A stretch of DNA of 64,000 nt from the NCBI GenBank assembly GCA_018829465.1, contig JAHJTN010000012.1, positions 1 to 64,000 of the forward strand. The letters run 5' to 3'. The DNA comes from Bacteroidota bacterium. Lineage in GTDB: Bacteria > Bacteroidota > Bacteroidia > Flavobacteriales > Flavobacteriaceae. The notes under the pieces are model-generated. The model saw only the letters and a program-made list of their open reading frames with translations. It was not told where the DNA came from and did not search any database. The translations under genes and the position numbers were made by a program. Shown in pieces: positions 44,701-53,840 of the stretch (position 1 is the first letter of the stretch; every line of letters begins with the position of its first letter).

Positions 44701-44965
44701 CTTCAAAACCTACATAAGTAATGGTGATGGTGTAAGGACCACCGGTACGCATGTTTGAAATTCGATAGAAACCATCGAAATCTGTAGTGGCTCCGTAAGT
44801 AGATCCGGAGGGTTGGTGAACAGCCGAGATGTTAGCTCCCGGAAGAGGGTCACCATTGTTGTCTGTGATTTTACCACCGATTGACGCAGTCGTCGAACCT
44901 TGGGCAAAAATCAGTTGTGCGGCAAAAAGGAATACCGCTGTTAGCGTTAGTTTGATTTGCTTCAT
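41747..44965 (-). CDS. Oar-like TonB-dependent outer-membrane receptor
   Basis: A 1072-aa outer-membrane protein. Signal peptide (about 1-21, ending IFAQG), a carboxypeptidase-regulatory-like beta-sandwich (about 27-115, GGKITDNNGDPLPGANI; DFDGFYRI), a plug domain (about 120-250, VDGFSISISGQNNRYNAI; AGGSINAVTRSGTNNWEG), then a 22-strand-type barrel to the aromatic end RWQMQLGIRYIFK. The layout fits Oar-like transporters, whose substrates include peptides or proteins in a few studied cases. No SusD partner is adjacent, so a polysaccharide-utilisation role is unlikely. Confidence 0.92.
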   Translation of the reverse strand: MKQIKLTLTAVFLFAAQLIFAQGSTTASIGGKITDNNGDPLPGANISAVHQPSGSTYGATTDFDGFYRISNMRTGGPYTITITYVGFEAAVATDVFLQLGENRRISKQMQEAVNQLDEIELVAERNGLFSSGRNGAETVISQRDIQNIPAASRSIADFVRLTPQASIREGVDGFSISISGQNNRYNAIYIDGAVNNDVFGLAGSGTNGGQTGVNPFSVDAIETFQVQVAPFDVKNSGFAGGSINAVTRSGTNNWEGSAYYFYRDESLAGKTPSGLVNEGDSRERLSDFSAETTGFRIGGPIIKDKLFVFINYENQDDETAQPFNFSNYQGDSSLADLQGLSNFLNTQFGYNPGSFDNSTATLQSDKIIAKIDWNINRDHKLSLRHSYVQAENLEARRSANRSIQFLNGSEFFDTETNSSALELNSRFGDKFANNFVFGYTKVDDDRDPQGSPFPSVTIQDGAGNIVFGAEPFSTANLLEQEIFTITNNFEIYSGAHTITIGGSFEYAEMKNVFFGNNFGTYTFSNLNDFLTNQPADAFQIGYSLLGPRSVGDDSTGAAEFATSQLAAYIQDDWNITDNFKLSLGVRIDVPYWRDGIENEVFNTETVRLLTAAGKDLQGARVGKGIDTNLHIAPRVGFNWDVFGNRSTQIRGGFGVFTSRLPLVWPGGTYNNNGVTAGFSTERDFDDPIFFNPDVNTQQVSVEPGTGGTGGNIDLFAPDFQLPQVFKTNIAVDQKLPIWDLVLSTDFVYNENLQAVFYENLNIGGPVGFTNGPGRRPIFSRNAIDRRFGGIYLASNTDEGYSYNVAVTLSKPFYRGFQGSVSWTFGRAEAIFDGTSSQNSSQWRNQQTVNGKNSNLPTTISDFSPGHRVIANVSYEHVWTKNLKTTIGLFYEGSEGSPFSYVYQEGRDLLNDDSRDNALIYIPRNASEITLLEGANGLTAAEQWAALDAFIRGDSYLNSRRGKFAERNGTQGPWSDIVDLKFMQDFSINAFGKNHTLQFSADIFNFTNMLNKDWGRKKFVPGNIGLIRTETAGENPVFSFNPTAVANGIEQLDDSGIQSSRWQMQLGIRYIFK

Positions 44966-45127
44966 TTTGTATGAATTTTTTAATTTGGTGCAAAGGTCTT
45001 AAAAAAATCATAATGAAGACATCTAGGATGTTAACAAATCATAAAAAGTAATCAACCGTTAAACAAAAGTATGTTTACAAGTTGCTGATTAAAAAATATT
45101 TAGATAGTAACAAAAAAACTGCTAAAG

Positions 45128-46771
45128 TTAATTTAACGCTTTGAAAATGTTAATTAATTGTAAAGTGGAAGCGTCGTGATCTTGGAGTGTTGCCGAATCG
45201 AAATCTTTGAGGATGTTGTTTGCCAATTGCTTACCCAATTCAACACCCCATTGATCATAGCTGTAGATGTTCCAAATATAGCCTTGAACAAAAATTTTAT
45301 GCTCGTAGAGGGCTATTAAAGCGCCCAACGATGAAGGTGTGAGTTTGTTGATCAGTATAGAATTGGTGGGTTTGTTGCCTTCAAAAACTTTAAAGGGTTT
45401 TAGTCGGTCAATTTCAGACGCACTCAACTTTTGTTTTTGGAGTTCGGTCACTACTGTTGTTTCGTCTTTTCCATTCATCAATGCCTCGGTTTGGGCGATA
45501 AAATTGGACATCAATTTTTTTTGATGGTCTTTCTTTTTATGTAAAGATTGCGTAAAACCGATAAAATCTGCCGGAATGAGCTTGGTGCCTTGATGAATCA
45601 ATTGGAAAAAGGCATGTTGCGAATTGGTACCGGGTTCTCCCCAAATAATAGTGCCGGTTTGGTAATTTACCTTTTGGCCGTTTCGGTCAACGCTTTTCCC
45701 ATTGCTTTCCATAATACCTTGTTGCATATAGGCAGCAAAGCGATTTAAATATTGGGTATAAGGTATAATGGCTTCGCTTTCTGCACCAAAAAAGTTGTTA
45801 TACCAAATACTGATAAGCGCCAAAATTACAGGAATGTTGTTCTCGAAGGGTTGATACCTAAAATGTTCGTCCATTTCGTAAGCACCGCGCAACAAATCGC
45901 TAAAGTCTTTTTTACCAATAGCTAGCATAATACTAAGTCCTACGGCACTCCAGAGCGAAAACCGACCACCTACCCAATCCCACATGGGAAAGATATTGTC
46001 GGCGTCTATTCCAAATTCTTTTACGGCCTCAATATTGGTAGATACTGCCACAAAGTGATGGCGCACCGCATGCTCGGGTGCTGTTCGCAAAAACCATTCG
46101 CGTATGGTTTGGGCATTGCTCAGTGTTTCTTGAGTGGTAAAAGTTTTGGAAACAATGACAAACAAGGTTGTTTCCGGATCCAAATCGCGAATCACTTCCA
46201 TGACATGGTCGCCATCCACATTAGAAACAAAATGCATGTTGAGGCGGGTTTTGTAAAACTTCAAGGCTTCTACTACCATCGCCGGTCCCAAATCTGATCC
46301 GCCGATGCCGATGTTTACCACATCTGTAAATGGTTTTCCTGTATGTCCTACTTTTTCATTGTCTAAAATAGCCGTACTAAAGTTTTCCATCTTGGTGCGT
46401 ACCGATAAAATTTCGGGCATCACGTCTTTTCCGTCCAACAAAACTTCAGCAGTTTTCGGATTGCGCAGTGCTGTATGCAAAACGGCTCTGCCTTCAGTCT
46501 CGTTGATGGCATGGCCGCCAAAACAGGCATCAATACCGGATTTGAGATTGGTTTCCTTTGCCAATTCTGTCAGCAAAGAAAGGGTTTTGGGCGTAATCCT
46601 ATTTTTCGAATAATCTACAAAAAAATCTTGCCAGCGTATGCTCATTTCTTTGGCACGATGTGCGTCCTCAGCAAATAAAGCGTTCATATGGGTGTGCTTC
46701 AATTCTTCAAAATGCGCTTGAAGTTTTTGCCAAGCTTGGGTTTGGGTTGGGTTTATTTTAGCGAAAGACAT
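45128..46771 (-). CDS. pgi: Glucose-6-phosphate isomerase
   Basis: A 547-aa cytoplasmic glycolytic enzyme interconverting glucose-6-phosphate and fructose-6-phosphate. [14 protein letters not shown] (about 153-166) is the phosphate-binding signature. [14 protein letters not shown] and [18 protein letters not shown] (about 380-397, catalytic His) are also present. Normal length. It starts 3 bp after the M23 peptidase stop, so the two are cotranscribed. Confidence 0.97.
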   Translation of the reverse strand: MSFAKINPTQTQAWQKLQAHFEELKHTHMNALFAEDAHRAKEMSIRWQDFFVDYSKNRITPKTLSLLTELAKETNLKSGIDACFGGHAINETEGRAVLHTALRNPKTAEVLLDGKDVMPEILSVRTKMENFSTAILDNEKVGHTGKPFTDVVNIGIGGSDLGPAMVVEALKFYKTRLNMHFVSNVDGDHVMEVIRDLDPETTLFVIVSKTFTTQETLSNAQTIREWFLRTAPEHAVRHHFVAVSTNIEAVKEFGIDADNIFPMWDWVGGRFSLWSAVGLSIMLAIGKKDFSDLLRGAYEMDEHFRYQPFENNIPVILALISIWYNNFFGAESEAIIPYTQYLNRFAAYMQQGIMESNGKSVDRNGQKVNYQTGTIIWGEPGTNSQHAFFQLIHQGTKLIPADFIGFTQSLHKKKDHQKKLMSNFIAQTEALMNGKDETTVVTELQKQKLSASEIDRLKPFKVFEGNKPTNSILINKLTPSSLGALIALYEHKIFVQGYIWNIYSYDQWGVELGKQLANNILKDFDSATLQDHDASTLQLINIFKALN

Positions 46772-46774
46772 GGT

Positions 46775-48058
46775 TTATTGGGTTTGTGTAATGGTGGTTT
46801 CGGGTTCAAAATAAAGTTGGTCCAGTTGTTTTTTGAGCGGGTCAATATCTGTAAAATACTGTGCTTTCACAGATTCTTTTATGGGTTCTGCAGCGGGCAA
46901 GTCTTGTTTGTACGGGTCAACTTGCACGCCGTTTTTCCAAAACCTGTAACACACATGTGGCCCTGTGGCCAGTCCTGTGCTTCCTACTTTGCCAAGTACG
47001 TCGCCTTGTTTGACAAATTGTCCCTTTTTGACCAATATTTTAGACATGTGCAAATATTGGGTGGTGTAAGTGCCATTGTGTCGAACTTTTACGTAATTCC
47101 CATTACCGGAGGTATAGCCGGCTTCTATGACAGTTCCGTTGGCCGTTGACATGATGGGCGTGCCGGTAGGCGCTGCGTAATCTGTTCCTTTATGTGCTTT
47201 CCATCGCTTCTGTACCGGGTGAAACCGATTTGGTGAAAAGCGTGAGGAGATTCGGCTGAACTTCAGGGGTGCTCTTAAAAACTGGCTGCGTAGTGTATTG
47301 CCCTCATCATCGTAGAAATCGGGTATTTGCATCACGCTATCTGCCACATATCGAAAAGCGTAGAAAGGTTTGTCGTTGTGCTCAAAATAGGTGGCGTTTA
47401 TCCTGTCTATTCCAGCATAAACGCTGTCGTTTATATATTTTTCTGTATAGATAATTTTAAACCTGTCGCCGGGCTGAAGTCTGAAAAAATCGATACTCCA
47501 AGCGTAAATATCTGATAGGCGGTTTACGATATCGTAATCGAGACCGTTGTTAATTATAGCATTGGACAGAGAAGAATTAATGACGCCTGTGGCTGTTTTT
47601 TGACGCAGCGTGACGGGCATTTTTTCTTTTTTCAGCAAGATGCTGTCTCTAAAATCAATGACCACATAGTCTATCACATTGTCTTGATAAATAAACACTA
47701 CGGGTTTGGCCAAACTGTCTTTAGTTTTTAAAATGGTATATTTTTTTCCGGCTCTCAGGCGTCTCACGTCAAAATCTTCTTTGAGCGAATTGGAAATTTC
47801 ATAAATCTTTCCGTAGTCAAGGTTATTCTTGGTCAGGAGTTCACCAAAATTTTCTCCTTTTTGGATGGTGTCTCTGACCACCCAATAATCATTGAGGCGG
47901 AAGCCGTACTCTATTTCTTCTTTTTCTAAGGGTGCTTTCTCAACCGTTTTGGTTACATCAACTACTTCTTTGTCTCCACAAGCCGAAACAATGAGCAGTA
48001 AACAAAAGAAAGATACTAGCGAAAAAGGATGAGTAAAAGACACTTTGGGCATATTCAT
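46775..48058 (-). CDS. M23 family metallopeptidase lipoprotein
   Basis: A 427-aa lipoprotein: signal and lipobox (LIVSAC, Cys at about 27), a central part (about 45-270) that resembles the N-terminal and OapA-like parts of peptidoglycan hydrolases, and a C-terminal M23 domain (about 275-400). The first zinc motif is intact (HKGTD). The last motif, normally HxH, reads GPHVCYRFWKNG, with Cys in the place of the second His. This form is, from memory, common among flavobacterial homologues, and Cys could still bind zinc. Expected to cut or remodel peptidoglycan cross-links. Confidence 0.88.
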   Translation of the reverse strand: MNMPKVSFTHPFSLVSFFCLLLIVSACGDKEVVDVTKTVEKAPLEKEEIEYGFRLNDYWVVRDTIQKGENFGELLTKNNLDYGKIYEISNSLKEDFDVRRLRAGKKYTILKTKDSLAKPVVFIYQDNVIDYVVIDFRDSILLKKEKMPVTLRQKTATGVINSSLSNAIINNGLDYDIVNRLSDIYAWSIDFFRLQPGDRFKIIYTEKYINDSVYAGIDRINATYFEHNDKPFYAFRYVADSVMQIPDFYDDEGNTLRSQFLRAPLKFSRISSRFSPNRFHPVQKRWKAHKGTDYAAPTGTPIMSTANGTVIEAGYTSGNGNYVKVRHNGTYTTQYLHMSKILVKKGQFVKQGDVLGKVGSTGLATGPHVCYRFWKNGVQVDPYKQDLPAAEPIKESVKAQYFTDIDPLKKQLDQLYFEPETTITQTQ

Positions 48059-48266
48059 CTGATGTTTTTGTTCTCATAAATGGCGATGGATTGCCATTCA
48101 TATTTTAAAAAATAAATTTAATTAGTGACAAAGTTAATGGATTGTTCGAAGTGCCCAAGATTTTTAGAAAATGTTTTGAAATTTTTAGAATCGCAACCCC
48201 AATTTAAGTGCTAAACATTCATTATCGCTGATGAGCCGGTTTATGAAATCTAAAAAGCTACCAAAA

Positions 48267-49043
48267 CTAATCAACTTTTACAGAAAAAGAGTGTTTGAGT
48301 CCTTTGAAGGCATCCAAATCTGCCTTGATAGAACCCACTGCCAAATCGGCTTTGATGCGCAGTGGAATCTTGTTGTCGTCGTCAGAAACCCAAACCGTCA
48401 TGCTCTCTTCTTCCTTAAAGACACGCCCCGAAGCTACATAAGGCTTGAAAACCAATGTTTTAATTTTTCCAAACTTGGTACGCAAGATTTCTCGTTTCAC
48501 AAATTTGAGTTTAAACTTGAAGAGTTCATCGTCATAAATCATATCGAGTTCAAACTCTTGATTGTTTACAATTTTACGATGGTCGATACTGTTTCTTAAA
48601 AAGTAAAAAACCGACAGCATGTCTTGTACGTGGTTGCCTTTGATGGGCAGCGCATCTGAATTTTGCTTTTTGTTGTTCTTTACCGTAACAATGCTGTTGT
48701 CGTAATCGAAATAAACTTCCTTGTCTTTGGTGGTGGGGCCTTCTTCTGTCTTGATGACATATTTGTAGGGCTTTCCGGTTTTTTTGTCAAAATAACTTTC
48801 AAAATGATCGTCCACTTTAAAAAACAAACCCAACAAACCGGTCGATTTTCCCCTACCGGACACATAGTACACCGACTTTCCTTCGTAAACGGAGTCGCTT
48901 ACGGCAAGTGTGGCATAACTCGCATTGAAAATTCCGTAGTGAATTCTAAACCGAAACCATTCGCCGGCTTGAAAACTTTGATTGCTTTGCGATTGGGCAC
49001 AAAAGCCTAAAAACAAAACCAAACTTAAAACGATTTTTCGCAT
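48267..49043 (-). CDS. DUF3108 protein, exported
   Basis: A 258-aa protein with a signal peptide (about 1-18, ending CAQSQS) and the DUF3108 beta-rich fold: FQAGEWFRFRIHYGIFNASYA at the start and EEESMTVWVSDDDNKIPLRIKADLAVGSIKADL near the end. Probably periplasmic, function unknown; the fold has been compared with lipid-binding half barrels. The ATG at 49043 is used because it begins the signal peptide; an in-frame start lies four codons upstream. The 208-bp spacer after it has no gene. Confidence 0.88.
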   Translation of the reverse strand: MRKIVLSLVLFLGFCAQSQSNQSFQAGEWFRFRIHYGIFNASYATLAVSDSVYEGKSVYYVSGRGKSTGLLGLFFKVDDHFESYFDKKTGKPYKYVIKTEEGPTTKDKEVYFDYDNSIVTVKNNKKQNSDALPIKGNHVQDMLSVFYFLRNSIDHRKIVNNQEFELDMIYDDELFKFKLKFVKREILRTKFGKIKTLVFKPYVASGRVFKEEESMTVWVSDDDNKIPLRIKADLAVGSIKADLDAFKGLKHSFSVKVD

Positions 49044-49213
49044 ATAAATAATCAAGCGGTAAAAGTAAGTTTTTTTACTTGGCCGAAAAAACGTTTTGAG
49101 GATGTGAGTGGTAACCCTAACAAAAATTTAGGAATCTGATTAGCAGCTTTTAAAAAATTGAAGCCTATTGATTCTGAGAAAAAAACTTGCGGAGTCTTTC
49201 CCGTGATCTCAAT

Positions 49214-50749
49214 CTATTCACTTGCAAAAATTTTTATAAACTGTTTGTCTTTATTGTTCCTGCCAATCAATATGAGTTCATTCCCGTTTTTTGTTAAAAC
49301 ACCTTTCGCTACTGCATAAGGCATTTGCTCTATATCGCCATCTACAATTTCCTGATGGGTAAAATTACCGTCCGCATCTAAAGCAATGGCATACAAATTC
49401 GTTTTTTTACTTCTCTTCTGTTTAAATTGAATCCGGTTGTTGCTCAACTGCTTTATTTTGTCAGAACAGTTAACTAAAATATAGTTCTTATCGTTGAACG
49501 CAAAAGAGGAAAACGACTCTCTACCTCCATCTAGTGTTTGTGCTTTGTTGATGTTCCGAGCCCAAACCAGTGTGCCGTCCTCCTTTATACGCAATGCCAC
49601 GATATCGTTGTAATTGTAAATGGTTGACAAAGCACCGCCCATTCCATAACTTACATAGACCTGCGTAATAAAAAACTCTTCTGCATTCAAGATAATGTCG
49701 CCGTTGTTGAGCTTAAACGCACCTTTGTACACCAAGTTTCTCAACTCTTTTTCCTTTTTTTCGCCATATTTGTCAATCATGAACTGTTCGGTGAATGGCG
49801 CGAAGGATCCGTGCTTGATTTCAAATGTCCCGGGGTCTATCTCAAACCTGCAAACACCTTTGTACCGCCAGTCGTTCAGCTCCGAATAAAAACCTATATA
49901 AGAAAGTTGGCCGCCGTCATTAATGGCCATGAGTGAACCAATAAATTTATCATCTTCTTTGAAACTGAGCGTTTTCTTTTCTTCGCCCAATAGATAATAA
50001 ATTTCGTAATGATAATTGGATTTGTTCTCTTTCTTAGTCATCCGGCTGTCGTTTTCAAATACCTTTGCCTGAAGATAGACACCTCCGTTGAAGTCGTCCA
50101 CATCAATATTGTCCAACTCGAAGAGCTTGTCTTTTATGTCTTTACTAAAAACGTAATCGCCAGTTTTTTTAAAATTCTTGTCAAAAACATAAATTAGGTG
50201 TGTTTCTTCTTCTTTGTTTTTCACGTCTAGAGAAACACACATAAAGTTTTTGTTTTTTGAAAACTTAACTTCATCATAAGCATCTGCATCCTTTTGATTG
50301 AAACTAAAAATAGTAGAATGACCTTTTTCTATATCATCACGGGAGATTAAAACGGTTTGTGTAAAATTCAGCTTTTCCAAGGGTGAGGTGTGTAAATTAA
50401 CATTCCACGTTTTAGCCGATTTGTCGGAATATACAGATATAAGATAAATTATTCCGTCGGCCACCTTCAAGCCTTTCAATTGATAATTCTCGGAGGCCAA
50501 CTCGGTTTTATTCAACACTTTCAGCTGTTTGTCATGGTGTTCTAAATAATACCCAGAAATCTTATTGTTAAGCCCCGAATAAAACGCCCGAACAGTCACG
50601 AGTCCGCCTTGACCGTCTTCTTCTGCAAATATGAGGTCGGAACGCTTTTTTTCATCTTGAAAAATATCACTTTTTTGAACGGTCAATCCAAGCTGTGCAT
50701 ACATAATTTGAGAACATAAAAACAAAGCGAGGGTAAGTTTTTGAAGCAT
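49214..50749 (-). CDS. Secreted protein of unknown function (511 aa)
   Basis: A 511-aa protein with a signal peptide (about 1-18, ending MYAQ). The mature part is made of repeated beta-strand blocks with Asp/Lys-rich turns (LKGLKVADGIIYLISVYSD; FMCVSLDVKNKEEETHLIYVFDKNFKK; IVALRIKEDGTLVWARNINKAQ), which suggests a beta-propeller-like fold. I do not recognise a named family. A -7-like TAATTTTG lies upstream at 50775-50782. Confidence 0.7.
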   Translation of the reverse strand: MLQKLTLALFLCSQIMYAQLGLTVQKSDIFQDEKKRSDLIFAEEDGQGGLVTVRAFYSGLNNKISGYYLEHHDKQLKVLNKTELASENYQLKGLKVADGIIYLISVYSDKSAKTWNVNLHTSPLEKLNFTQTVLISRDDIEKGHSTIFSFNQKDADAYDEVKFSKNKNFMCVSLDVKNKEEETHLIYVFDKNFKKTGDYVFSKDIKDKLFELDNIDVDDFNGGVYLQAKVFENDSRMTKKENKSNYHYEIYYLLGEEKKTLSFKEDDKFIGSLMAINDGGQLSYIGFYSELNDWRYKGVCRFEIDPGTFEIKHGSFAPFTEQFMIDKYGEKKEKELRNLVYKGAFKLNNGDIILNAEEFFITQVYVSYGMGGALSTIYNYNDIVALRIKEDGTLVWARNINKAQTLDGGRESFSSFAFNDKNYILVNCSDKIKQLSNNRIQFKQKRSKKTNLYAIALDADGNFTHQEIVDGDIEQMPYAVAKGVLTKNGNELILIGRNNKDKQFIKIFASE

Positions 50750-50774
50750 GATTGATTGCTTTTAAAATGACACA

Positions 50775-50782
50775 CAAAATTA
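50775..50782 (-). promoter_or_regulatory. -7 promoter element for the 511-aa secreted protein
   Basis: TAATTTTG on the minus strand fits TAnnTTTG exactly, 25 bp before the ATG at 50749. No good upstream TTTG is seen at the normal distance, so the call is tentative. Confidence 0.4.
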
Positions 50783-50828
50783 CGAAAACAGAATATAAAA
50801 TACGATGGTTTTTTGTAATAGATGTGAT

Positions 50829-50869
50829 AAAAAAACAAAACCCCGACACCTGAAAGATGCCGAGGTTTT
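50829..50869 (-). terminator. Terminator downstream of hppD
   Basis: On the minus strand AAAACCTCGGCATC pairs with GTGTCGGGGTTTT over 13 pairs, three of them G-U, and is followed by TTTTTTT. On the plus strand the same places become A-C mismatches, so it works in the minus direction only. It lies about 130 bp after the hppD stop; the stretch between holds no gene beyond an 8-codon ORF on the plus strand. Confidence 0.75.
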
Positions 50870-50996
50870 ATCAAATTAACCAACCAAAACTTATAAATAT
50901 GAAAAAATTTACAATTCAAAAGTAGGTGATATTTTAGAATTGAAAAGAGGCTTTTGCCACTTTAACTTTACTTTAGCGCGGCTTTAAGAATTATAG

Positions 50997-52112
50997 TTAA
51001 AGTGTTCCTCTAGATTCCTGTTCCCTTTCAATAGCTTCAAAAAGCGCTTTGAAATTTCCTTTGCCAAAAGACTTTGCCCCTTTGCGTTGGATGATTTCGA
51101 AAAACATGGTAGGCCTGTCCAAAACCGGTTTGGTAAAGAGTTGCAAAAGATAGCCCTCATCATCCCGGTCTATCAAAATACCCAATTCCTTGAGTGGCGC
51201 GAGGTCTTCGTCAATTTCACCCACCCGCTGCAAAACGGTGTCGTAATAGCTTTCGGGGACGTAGAGAAATTCAACACCGTTATGTTTGAGTTGCGTAACC
51301 GTTTCAATGATGTTGTCCGTTGCTACGGCAATATGCTGCACGCCTGCGCCGTTGTAAAAATCGATGTATTCTTCAATCTGCGACTTTTTCCTGCCTTCAG
51401 CAGGTTCGTTGATTGGGAATTTGACACGTCCGTTTCCGTTGCTCATCACCTTGCTCATGAGGGCAGTGTATTCGGTGGAAATGTCTTTGTCGTCAAATGA
51501 AACCAATTGCTCAAACCCCATCACTTTGGCGTAGAATTCGCACCATTGGTTCATCTCGTTCCAACCCACATTGCCCACCATGTGGTCGATGTATTTTAAG
51601 CCGACGGGTTTGGAAGCAGTAGGTGCTGTCCATTTTTTATAGCCCGGAAGAAAAGGTCCGCGGTAGTTTTTCCGCTCCACAAAGAGATGAACGGTTTCGC
51701 CATAGGTGTGGATTCCTGAGATGACGGCTTCCCCGTTTTCGTCTTGCAAAGTTTTGGGTTCTAGATAGGATTTTGCGCCGCGGGCGGTGGTTTCTTTCCA
51801 GCTTTTAGCAGCATCGTCCACCCATAGTGCGATGGTTTTTACCCCGTCGCCGTGCCGGTTGATGTGGGCGTTGATATCACCATCGGGTTTGAGCGGCGAG
51901 GTGAGCACCAACCGGATTTTGTCTTGTTGCAATACGTACGACACGCTGTCTTTAGATCCGGTTTCGAGGCCTTTGTAAGCGACCGGCTCAAAACCCCAGG
52001 CTTTTTGATAATAGTAAGCAGCCTGCTTGGCATTGCCGACATAAAGTTCGACAAAGTCAGTACCCATCAAGGGTAAAAAATCTTTACGATTTGTTGATGT
52101 GTTGGTATTCAT
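50997..52112 (-). CDS. hppD: 4-hydroxyphenylpyruvate dioxygenase
   Basis: A 371-aa Fe(II) enzyme turning 4-hydroxyphenylpyruvate into homogentisate in tyrosine breakdown. Two vicinal-oxygen-chelate halves are visible: FVELYVGNAKQAAYYY at the start, YIDHMVGNVG (first metal His, about residue 173), GVQHIAVATDN (second His, about 252) and FFEIIQRKG (metal Glu, about 333). It is preceded on the same strand by hmgA, which uses its product. The 339-bp spacer between them contains tandem repeats. Confidence 0.96.
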   Translation of the reverse strand: MNTNTSTNRKDFLPLMGTDFVELYVGNAKQAAYYYQKAWGFEPVAYKGLETGSKDSVSYVLQQDKIRLVLTSPLKPDGDINAHINRHGDGVKTIALWVDDAAKSWKETTARGAKSYLEPKTLQDENGEAVISGIHTYGETVHLFVERKNYRGPFLPGYKKWTAPTASKPVGLKYIDHMVGNVGWNEMNQWCEFYAKVMGFEQLVSFDDKDISTEYTALMSKVMSNGNGRVKFPINEPAEGRKKSQIEEYIDFYNGAGVQHIAVATDNIIETVTQLKHNGVEFLYVPESYYDTVLQRVGEIDEDLAPLKELGILIDRDDEGYLLQLFTKPVLDRPTMFFEIIQRKGAKSFGKGNFKALFEAIEREQESRGTL

Positions 52113-52124
52113 TATTCGGTATTT

Positions 52125-52372
52125 GTTATTCGTTATTCAGAAGTAAAGCCATTAGCCATTAGCCAATAGGCATTAGTGTTATTCGTTATTCAAAGTAAAG
52201 CCATTAGCCATTAGCCGATAGGCATTAGTGTTATTCGTTATTCAGAAGTAAAGCCATTAGCCAATAGGCATTAGTGTTATTCGTTATTCAAAGTAAAACC
52301 ATTAGCCGATAGGCATTAGTGTTATTCGTTATTCAAAGTAAAGCCAAGAGCCATTAGCCAATAGGCATTAGT
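52125..52372. repeat. Five-copy tandem repeat between hmgA and hppD
   Basis: Units begin GTTATTCGTTATTC at 52125, 52178, 52230, 52276 and 52321, and end in GGCATTAGT; unit lengths are about 53, 52, 46, 45 and 52 bp. Length differences come from losing or gaining one CCATTAG word within the unit, so there is a smaller repeat inside the larger one. The array fills most of the spacer 52113-52451. No gene or clear hairpin of a known type is seen in it. Confidence 0.92.
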
Positions 52373-52451
52373 TTTATTTGTAATACGTTTTTCTTCAATC
52401 GTTTAATGTTTGACAAATGTTTCATTTCTACAATGTTTCATCATCAAAACC

Positions 52452-53609
52452 CTATTCCAACCACGACCGCATATAGGTTTCATCGGCTATTTTCATGGCT
52501 TCTTCGGTCAGTTGAAGGGGTTTGAAGGTGTCCACCATCACGGCGAGTTCGTCGGTTTTTTGTTTGCCGATGCTGCGTTCGACTGCTCCCGGGTGTGGGC
52601 CGTGCGGAATGCCGGCGGGGTGTAGCGAGATGTGCCCTGCGGCGATGTCGTTCCGGCTCATAAAATCGCCGTCCACGTAATACAAAACTTCATCCGAGTC
52701 GATGTTGCTGTGGTTGTAGGGCGCGGGAATGCTCTGCGGGTGGTAGTCATACAAACGCGGCACAAAACTGCACACCACAAAAGCATCGGTTTCAAAAGTT
52801 TGGTGCACGGGCGGCGGTTGATGGATGCGCCCTGTGATGGGTTCAAAATTGTGTATCGAAAAGGCGTAGGGAAAGTTGTATCCGTCATAGCCGATCACAT
52901 CAAACGGATGTGTGGCATAGACCAAATCGAAAATGTCGTTTTGCTTTTTTGTTTTGATGAGAAATGAGCCTTTTTCGTCATGTGATTCCAATTCAGAGGG
53001 CTTCCGTATGTCGCGTTCGCAATAAGGAGAATGTTCCAACAATTGCCCGAACCAATTGCGGTAGCGTTTGGGTGTGTAGATAGGCCGGTGCGATTCTACT
53101 ATAAACAGGCGATTGTCTTCAGTGTCAAATTCAATTTTGTAGATAGTACCCCGCGGAATCAGCAAATAATCGCCATACGAAAAGGTGAGGTTGCCGAACA
53201 TGGTTCGGAGTTTACCGCTTCCGCGGTGGATGAAAATCAACTCATCGCTGTCTGTATTTTTATAGAAATAATCTTTGGTGGCATGTTTGGGCGCTGCCAA
53301 CGCGATGTTGCAATCTGCATTGGTCAAAATAATTTTTCGGCTTTGGAGAAAATCATTTTCAGGAGCCACCTCAAAACCCCTGAGCCGGTAGGGTTGTATG
53401 TTGTTTGCACGGGCAATTTTAGGGGCAACCGAGTGCTTGGATGCAATTTCTTTTAACTGTGTCGGGCGGTGGTGGTGATACAGGTTGCTGTACATCCCAT
53501 CGAAGCCGACTGTACCAAAAAGTTCTTCGTAGTAAAGCGAGCCATCCGGTTTTTTGAAGATGGTGTGTCGCTTTGGCGGTATTTGTCCCAATTGATGATA
53601 GAATGGCAT
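52452..53609 (-). CDS. hmgA: Homogentisate 1,2-dioxygenase
   Basis: A 385-aa Fe(II) dioxygenase that opens the homogentisate ring to maleylacetoacetate. The N-terminal half has GTVGFDGMYSNLYHHHRP. The cupin-like core has IFIHRGSGKL, and the C-terminal half ends with PHGPHPGAVERSIG, rich in the metal-binding histidines of the family. Together with hppD it makes the central part of tyrosine degradation; the next enzymes (isomerase and hydrolase) are not in this window. Confidence 0.94.
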   Translation of the reverse strand: MPFYHQLGQIPPKRHTIFKKPDGSLYYEELFGTVGFDGMYSNLYHHHRPTQLKEIASKHSVAPKIARANNIQPYRLRGFEVAPENDFLQSRKIILTNADCNIALAAPKHATKDYFYKNTDSDELIFIHRGSGKLRTMFGNLTFSYGDYLLIPRGTIYKIEFDTEDNRLFIVESHRPIYTPKRYRNWFGQLLEHSPYCERDIRKPSELESHDEKGSFLIKTKKQNDIFDLVYATHPFDVIGYDGYNFPYAFSIHNFEPITGRIHQPPPVHQTFETDAFVVCSFVPRLYDYHPQSIPAPYNHSNIDSDEVLYYVDGDFMSRNDIAAGHISLHPAGIPHGPHPGAVERSIGKQKTDELAVMVDTFKPLQLTEEAMKIADETYMRSWLE

Positions 53610-53840
53610 AATTGACTGTTTTTTTATGTGAATGAGTATCTGTAAAACTTTTGGGGAGATGCATCCATAGAAAAAAGTTGCTGATGCAAATCCTACTTAT
53701 GTTACTCCGGATTTCGCTTCATCAGAAAGTGAAGAAATATCAATAAATCAGTCCAAAAAGCGTTCTGCATACAGTCACGAAAATAAGAAATTATCTTCGA
53801 TGTTTTGTGTTTCTTAACAAAATGATAGGCATTTGAAGTT

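Noticed and set aside
44991-44998. GACCTTTG as promoter of the Oar-like receptor gene
   Set aside because: One mismatch in the -7 box and no TTTG at the right distance; too weak to list.
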